NCBI GenBank assembly: GCA_020025915.1
Contig: JAHHRH010000055.1
Location: 1-8,797, forward strand
Source: Sutterella sp.
GTDB taxonomy: Bacteria; Pseudomonadota; Gammaproteobacteria; Burkholderiales; Burkholderiaceae_F
Direction: 5' to 3'
Length of the DNA: 8,797 bases
How positions within the stretch are numbered: the first letter of the stretch is position 1; every line of letters starts with the position of its first letter. This document shows, in pieces, positions 5,338 to 8,797 of this stretch. The position numbers were made by a program, and so were the translations under genes. A model generated the notes under the pieces. That model saw only the letters and a list, made by a program, of their open reading frames with translations. It was not told where the DNA came from and ran no database searches.

Positions 5338-6861
5338 ATGACCAATCAATCTCGTCGACAGTTTTTGAGTCGAGGTGCCCTCTTGGGTGCTGCTACTGCA
5401 GCCGCCGCTGTTTCGGGACCTGCGTTCTCTGGCGAAATGCCACAAAAGTGGGATGAAACGACGGGGCTTTTGATTATTGGTACAGGTTTTGCAGGTTGCG
5501 CTGCTGCGCTCGAAGCGCACTACCTCGGTGCCAAAAAAGGCGACATTATGCTCGTCGACAAGATGCCGACGCCGGGTGGTAACTCCATTATTAACGGTGG
5601 CGTGGTCGCTGCCGCGGGTACCGACATGCAAAAGAAGGACGGCATCAAGGACTCGGCCGACCTCATGTATAACGATATGTTGAAGTCTGGTGGTGGTTTG
5701 AGTCATCCAGCGCTTGCTCGTCGTATTGCTGACGAATCCGTCGCCAACTACGAATGGCTCCGTGACAAAGTCGGCGTCAAATTCAAGGCCGTTGTTTATC
5801 ATGGCGGTCACTCCGTTAAGCGTAGTCATGCCACGATGAATAACTCGGGTTCTGGCTTCGTGCTTCCGATGCTTGAAAAACTCAAAGAGTTCGGCATTGA
5901 ACCGCGTCTTCGTGTGATCGTTGACCAGATCATCATGAACGACAAGAAGGAAGTCGTTGGTGTCAAGGCTCGCACGGGTTATCGTTTTGGCAAAGAAAAT
6001 TCCGGTAAGGTTGTCTATATCCGCGCCACGAAGGGTGTTCTCATTGCCGCAGGTGGCTTCTCTCAGAACGTCAAATTCCGTATGTCTCAAGACCCGCGCT
6101 TGAACGAAAAGTTCACATCCACGAACCATCGTGGCGCTACGGGCGAAATGATCATGGAAGCTCAGGAAATCGGTGCTAATACGGTTCAGATGGACTGGAT
6201 CCAGTTGGGTCCATGGACCTCGCCCGACGAACAGGGCTTCGGCGTTGCACCGCTCTTTGTTGAGTCGACCGTGGGTTATGGTCCCATGATTGACCCTGAA
6301 ACTGGTAAGCGCTTCATTAAAGAAACCGGCAACCGTAAGGTGCGCGCTGACGCCATCGTTGCCATCGGTCATCCGTGCTTGATTTACACCTGCGAAGCCA
6401 ACGTGATGGGTGAAATCGTCGGTCGTAACATGACTGAAAAACTCTTTGACCACGCCATGAAGACGAACGTTGTGCGTAAGTTCGCGACGCTCAAAGAAAT
6501 GGCCGACTTCTACAAGATCCCATACGATCAGCTAGAAAAGACCAACAATACGTTCAATGAATACATGAAGGCCAAGAATGATCCGGACTTTGGTTGCCAG
6601 TTCTTTGACAACTCCAAGCCCAACGTTGAAGGTCCCTTCTATGTTGTTCGTCTCTGGCCGCGCGTTCACCACTGCATGGGCGGTCTCGAAATTAATGACA
6701 ACGCTCAGGTTCTGAGTGTTCGCGGTGAACCGATCAAGGGTCTTTACGCTGCTGGCGAAGCGACAGGTGGTGTGCACGGCATGGTGCGTTTAGGTTCAGT
6801 TGCTGTGGCTGACTGCATGATCTTCGGTCGTATTGCTGCTCGCCACATGATGAAGAACTAA
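5338..6861 (+). CDS. Tat-exported fumarate-reductase-like FAD flavoprotein (flavocytochrome c flavin subunit)
   Basis: A 507-residue periplasmic oxidoreductase. The N-terminus carries a Tat signal (Ser-Arg-Arg-Gln-Phe-Leu, 5-10, then an Ala-rich segment to about residue 31), so it is exported folded with FAD. The FAD-binding site shows GTGFAG (48-53), an acidic residue (Asp74) and GGNS (80-83), plus the C-terminal GEATGGVHG (473-481). Aligned by eye with Shewanella FccA, it keeps the proton-donor arginine (Arg333, Arg402 there), the substrate-binding histidine (His445, His504) and arginine (Arg484, Arg544), and Glu309 (Glu378). Two further substrate-site residues differ: Gly291 replaces His365 and Val312 replaces Arg381. 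It should reduce the C=C bond of an organic acceptor with electrons from the upstream cytochrome; fumarate, urocanate, acrylate-type and cinnamate-type acceptors occur in this superfamily. A strong Shine-Dalgarno lies 6 nt before the ATG. Confidence 0.93.
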   Translation: MTNQSRRQFLSRGALLGAATAAAAVSGPAFSGEMPQKWDETTGLLIIGTGFAGCAAALEAHYLGAKKGDIMLVDKMPTPGGNSIINGGVVAAAGTDMQKKDGIKDSADLMYNDMLKSGGGLSHPALARRIADESVANYEWLRDKVGVKFKAVVYHGGHSVKRSHATMNNSGSGFVLPMLEKLKEFGIEPRLRVIVDQIIMNDKKEVVGVKARTGYRFGKENSGKVVYIRATKGVLIAAGGFSQNVKFRMSQDPRLNEKFTSTNHRGATGEMIMEAQEIGANTVQMDWIQLGPWTSPDEQGFGVAPLFVESTVGYGPMIDPETGKRFIKETGNRKVRADAIVAIGHPCLIYTCEANVMGEIVGRNMTEKLFDHAMKTNVVRKFATLKEMADFYKIPYDQLEKTNNTFNEYMKAKNDPDFGCQFFDNSKPNVEGPFYVVRLWPRVHHCMGGLEINDNAQVLSVRGEPIKGLYAAGEATGGVHGMVRLGSVAVADCMIFGRIAARHMMKN

Positions 6862-6913
6862 CCGTCTTCTTGACTTAACAGGATCCGACGTATGACAATC
6901 TCTCATTCACGCA

Positions 6914-6936
6914 TGAGACGAAGCGTGCGCGTCTCA
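6914..6936 (+). terminator. Hairpin downstream of the flavoprotein gene, possible weak terminator
   Basis: TGAGACG (6914-6920) and CGTCTCA (6930-6936) form a 7-bp stem with a 9-nt loop, about 50 nt after the reductase stop codon. The only T run (TTTT, 6943-6946) comes 6 nt after the stem, so termination would be inefficient. CACGC/GCGTG (6908-6912 and 6923-6927) offers a competing pairing. It may only partly separate the reductase and porin transcripts. Confidence 0.4.
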
Positions 6937-6959
6937 CACACGTTTTGATCCTTCAGATA

Positions 6960-6995
6960 GGCCGATGAATCTTATTAATCATCGATTCATCGGCC
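6960..6995 (+). promoter_or_regulatory. Strong 12-bp stem-loop before the porin gene
   Basis: GGCCGATGAATC (6960-6971) and GATTCATCGGCC (6984-6995) are perfect complements with a 12-nt AT-rich loop. The structure ends 27 nt before the porin start codon and 14 nt before its Shine-Dalgarno. Only ACTTTATC follows, so a Rho-independent terminator is unlikely. A 5'-leader element that stabilises or controls the porin message, or a processing site in a reductase-porin transcript, is more plausible. Confidence 0.5.
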
Positions 6996-7022
6996 ACTTT
7001 ATCAGTCAAAAGGAAAAGAAAA

Positions 7023-8168
7023 ATGAAGAAATCTCTACTCGTTTTAGCCCTTTCAGGCGCACTCTCAGCAGGCGCATATGCGGCTAACGTGGAAATCTAC
7101 GGTCTCATCGACACGAGCCTCGTTTATGTGCATACCGATGCTGACTATGGCGAAAATGCCAAGAGTGACAACTTTACGATGGAAACCGCTCAGCAGATGG
7201 GTTCTCATTGGGGTCTTCGTGGCAGTGAAGACTTAGGCAATGGCTACAAAGTTGGCTTTACGCTTGAATCTGGCTTTGAATCTGATACGGGTGCCCTCGA
7301 AGTTAAGCAAGGTAATCGTCTCTTCGGTCGCGAAGCAACCCTTAGCGTGTCTGGCGATTTCGGTACCGTATGGGCAGGCCGTATGCCTGTCTTTGGTAGC
7401 GTTTTGAGTGCCAATGGTCTCTTCCGCGCTATCGATCCGATTACCGCCAATTACACCTCTGCGATAGGTTCTGGCTATGCCACGGCCTCTATGTGGACCC
7501 GCGTTGACAACGCCATCGCTTATCGTACGCCGACCTACTCCGGCTTGACGGGTTATGCGATGTACTCTTTCAAGATGGACGATAAAGCTAAAGGCGCTGA
7601 AAACCAGATCGAAGGCAAAGCCTCTGCTGACCGTTACACATCCTTAGCCCTTCGCTATCAAGCGGGTCCCCTCGAAGCCATCCTAGTCGGTGACATGACG
7701 GACTGGGGCAACGTGCCTGGTAAAAAGAACCAAGATGACGGCTACACTGTTACGCTCGGTGGTAACTACACTTTTGACGGTGGTCTCAAGATTTTGGCCT
7801 TCTATCAATACTTCGATACCATGCGTTTGAATGCTGATGCTCGTGGTGGCGTTGCTAAAGATGGTATCTTGGCTATCACTGACAAATTAGGCTACGGCTT
7901 TGTCGACGGCTGGGGAACGGGTATCGGTATTAACTATCCAATCTTTGGTGGTACCGCACGTGCGGCGCTTAACTATCGTCAGATGGATAACGAACAAGGT
8001 GTTGACTTCACTCGCACAACCGTTGGCGCCGCTTTCGACTATCCGCTTTCGAAGCGCACCTGGACGTACGTTATGACGGGATACTCTCAGGAAAAAGTTG
8101 AAGCAGCTCAAAAGGAAGGCACCCCGAACGGCTATCAGCTCTCGCTTGGTCTCGTTCACAAGTTCTAA
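7023..8168 (+). CDS. Outer-membrane general porin (betaproteobacterial type, Porin_4)
   Basis: A 381-residue protein expected to form a 16-stranded trimeric beta barrel in the outer membrane that passes small, often anionic solutes. A Sec signal peptide (residues 1-20, cleaved after Ala18-Tyr19-Ala20) leads into the typical first strand 'NVEIYGLIDTSL' (22-33). Family hallmarks follow: 'GLRGSEDLGNGYKVGF' (64-79), 'LFGREATLSVSGDFGTV' (100-116) and a Gly/Tyr-rich alternating pattern of strands. It ends in His-Lys-Phe, the C-terminal aromatic residue recognised by the BAM assembly machinery. The length is normal for Burkholderiales porins. AAGGA (7010-7014) lies 8 nt before the ATG. It follows the reductase gene by 161 bp on the same strand and may serve uptake of that enzyme's acceptor; this link rests on position only. 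Confidence 0.95.
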   Translation: MKKSLLVLALSGALSAGAYAANVEIYGLIDTSLVYVHTDADYGENAKSDNFTMETAQQMGSHWGLRGSEDLGNGYKVGFTLESGFESDTGALEVKQGNRLFGREATLSVSGDFGTVWAGRMPVFGSVLSANGLFRAIDPITANYTSAIGSGYATASMWTRVDNAIAYRTPTYSGLTGYAMYSFKMDDKAKGAENQIEGKASADRYTSLALRYQAGPLEAILVGDMTDWGNVPGKKNQDDGYTVTLGGNYTFDGGLKILAFYQYFDTMRLNADARGGVAKDGILAITDKLGYGFVDGWGTGIGINYPIFGGTARAALNYRQMDNEQGVDFTRTTVGAAFDYPLSKRTWTYVMTGYSQEKVEAAQKEGTPNGYQLSLGLVHKF

Positions 8169-8209
8169 TGTCCATCGCAACAACGTGTTGCTTTAAGACA
8201 TAGTTCATG

Positions 8210-8244
8210 ACCGCACGGGTTTACAGCTCGTGCGGTTTTCTTTT
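8210..8244 (+). terminator. Rho-independent terminator after the porin gene
   Basis: ACCGCACG (8210-8217) pairs with CGTGCGGT (8229-8236), and the stem can extend inward by wobble pairs to an 11-bp helix with the loop TTACA. TTTTCTTTT follows (8236-8244). A smaller stem, GCAACA/TGTTGC with TTT after it (8177-8194), precedes it. This closes the porin transcript 42 nt after the stop codon. Confidence 0.9.
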
Positions 8245-8339
8245 ATTGCTACGGATAAGTTGGTCGGCGCCAAGTCACACGTTTGTTATCACAATCCTAT
8301 TAGTTAGGTGGAGGCTGCACAAATCAATCTAGTGTCATT

Positions 8340-8384
8340 TTTATGTAGCATACCCTTGATTCGAAGGTCTGTTTCCTACATAAA
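8340..8384. repeat. 9-bp inverted repeat in the porin/IS intergenic region
   Basis: TTTATGTAG (8340-8348) and CTACATAAA (8376-8384) are perfect complements around 27 nt, which themselves contain CCTT/AAGG. No gene is seen from 8245 to 8650. The repeat could be an operator, a structured RNA or the edge of an old mobile element. It is not followed by a T run. Confidence 0.35.
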
Positions 8385-8404
8385 TCTATATTCCTCCAAT
8401 CACC

Positions 8405-8504
8405 TCGTGCCAATATAATGGAACAACTCTCCTTTATCGACGTTGAATTCCAAAGCACGCGCAAGATGGATTATTATTAAAATCTTTCTTCTAAATTGGC
8501 ACGA
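8405..8504. repeat. 10-bp inverted repeat near the putative IS end
   Basis: TCGTGCCAAT (8405-8414) and ATTGGCACGA (8495-8504) are perfect inverted copies 80 bp apart. The right copy coincides with one of the terminal-repeat-like sequences of the putative IS21-family element. The left copy may be a second, inverted copy from a solo end or an earlier insertion. Confidence 0.35.
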
Positions 8505-8558
8505 CCTCCCATAGGGCCTAAAACTGGCTCCACTTTTAGATACTTGTGGCCCGTCATA

Positions 8559-8602
8559 AGAGAGGGTGTGCCCTTTGCGCCGGCGCAAAGGCCTCCCTCT
8601 CT
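8559..8602. repeat. GC-rich palindrome with bulged stem
   Basis: CCTTTGCGCCGGCGCAAAGG (8572-8591) is a perfect 20-bp palindrome, flanked by AGAGAGGG (8559-8566) and CCCTCTCT (8595-8602), which extend it into a long bulged stem. It lies about 50 nt past the IstB-like stop codon. It may terminate the IS transcript or belong to the IS end. No strong T tract follows on either strand (CCATTTTA on plus). Confidence 0.55.
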
Positions 8603-8650
8603 CCATTTTAAGGCTTATCGTTTTTGACGCGGTTTAATGATGGGTGGTAG

Positions 8651-8797
8651 CTATCCTTCTCGCAACGAGGGTTCTTCAAGTGCGATCCTATAGCTTCGAT
8701 TGAAAAGACGGTCAATTAATGCATCCGCACTTGAGTTATTGTCTTTTGGAGAAACGCAGACAAGGGCTTTTCTCGAAGGAAAGCGAAGCCAAGTTGG
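8651..8797 (-). CDS. istB: C-terminal fragment of an IstB-like IS21 transposition ATPase (cut by window edge)
   Basis: The minus-strand frame entering from the right edge encodes 48 residues before a TAG at 8653-8651. Its last part, 'ADALIDRLFNRSYRIALEE' followed by Pro-Ser-Leu-Arg-Glu, matches the conserved end of IstB proteins (pattern ADAxxDRLxxxxYRIxLxxxSxR). IstB is the AAA+ helper ATPase of IS21 transposition. The first 20 or so residues look less typical, so the gene could be degenerate; the Walker motifs would lie outside the window. Intact or broken status cannot be judged from here. Confidence 0.55.
   Translation of the reverse strand, partial: PTWLRFPSRKALVCVSPKDNNSSADALIDRLFNRSYRIALEEPSLREG

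Larger units (their letters stand above)
8491..8797 (-). mobile_element. Probable end of an IS21-family insertion sequence (partial)
   Basis: The right end of the window holds an IstB-like C-terminus, then on the same strand a GC-rich palindrome and two related sequences (CTAAATTGGCACGAC at 8491-8505 and CTAAAACTGGCTCCAC at 8518-8533, plus-strand reading). Repeated subterminal motifs of this kind are typical of IS21-family ends, in which istB is the last gene. The outer boundary near 8491 is a guess; no target duplication can be checked because the other end lies outside the window. Confidence 0.5.

Noticed and set aside
5323..6453. Long open frame (376 codons) on the minus strand across the flavoprotein gene
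   Set aside because: It is antisense to a well-supported gene, has no recognisable domain, and its length is explained by the codon bias of the plus-strand gene.
8400..8606. 68-codon minus-strand frame over the putative IS end
   Set aside because: It runs through the palindrome and the terminal-repeat-like motifs, and its Arg-rich product resembles no family.

Overview
The window suggests a Gram-negative betaproteobacterium of the Burkholderiales, most likely a gut-type Sutterellaceae member (Sutterella/Parasutterella-like). The evidence is a betaproteobacterial-type trimeric porin ending in Phe, plus a Tat-exported fumarate-reductase-like flavoprotein paired with a periplasmic tetrahaem cytochrome c. 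That reductase/cytochrome arrangement is, from general knowledge, expanded in this family. The taxonomic call is inference; no marker gene lies in the window.

Left part (1-4367, minus strand). A tRNA-Gln(TTG) gene sits at 186-263. To its right is a compact four-gene unit read right to left: a small one-helix protein (3881-4228), a large P1B-type metal-transporting ATPase (1357-3858), a second HMA_2-like protein with two C-terminal helices (751-1338), and a small membrane protein (390-740). Gaps are only 10-22 bp, so this looks like one operon. A plausible sigma70-type promoter lies at 4339-4367, with a roughly 105-nt leader that contains an 8-bp inverted repeat. The ATPase has all catalytic P-type motifs, but Tyr-Ser-Cys-Ala replaces the usual CPx metal site and neither HMA-like domain has a CxxC. 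The transported ion is therefore open.

Middle part (4368-8244, plus strand). A divergent intergenic region of about 640 bp leads into a respiratory module. It consists of a Sec-exported tetrahaem cytochrome c (4874-5224), a strong intergenic hairpin, a Tat-exported FAD reductase (5338-6861), two further hairpins, and an outer-membrane porin (7023-8168) closed by a clear Rho-independent terminator. Cytochrome plus flavoprotein correspond to the two halves of Shewanella flavocytochrome c fumarate reductase split into separate genes. The proposed working order is: porin admits the organic acceptor, cytochrome carries electrons from a membrane quinol dehydrogenase (not in the window), and flavoprotein reduces the acceptor's C=C bond in the periplasm. 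Two fumarate-binding residues of the Shewanella enzyme appear replaced, so the acceptor may not be fumarate.

Right part (8245-8797). About 400 bp carry no gene but several inverted repeats. The window ends in what looks like the C-terminus of an IS21-family IstB ATPase on the minus strand, with a GC-rich palindrome and terminal-repeat-like sequences downstream of it. This suggests an insertion sequence, or its remnant, bordering the porin.
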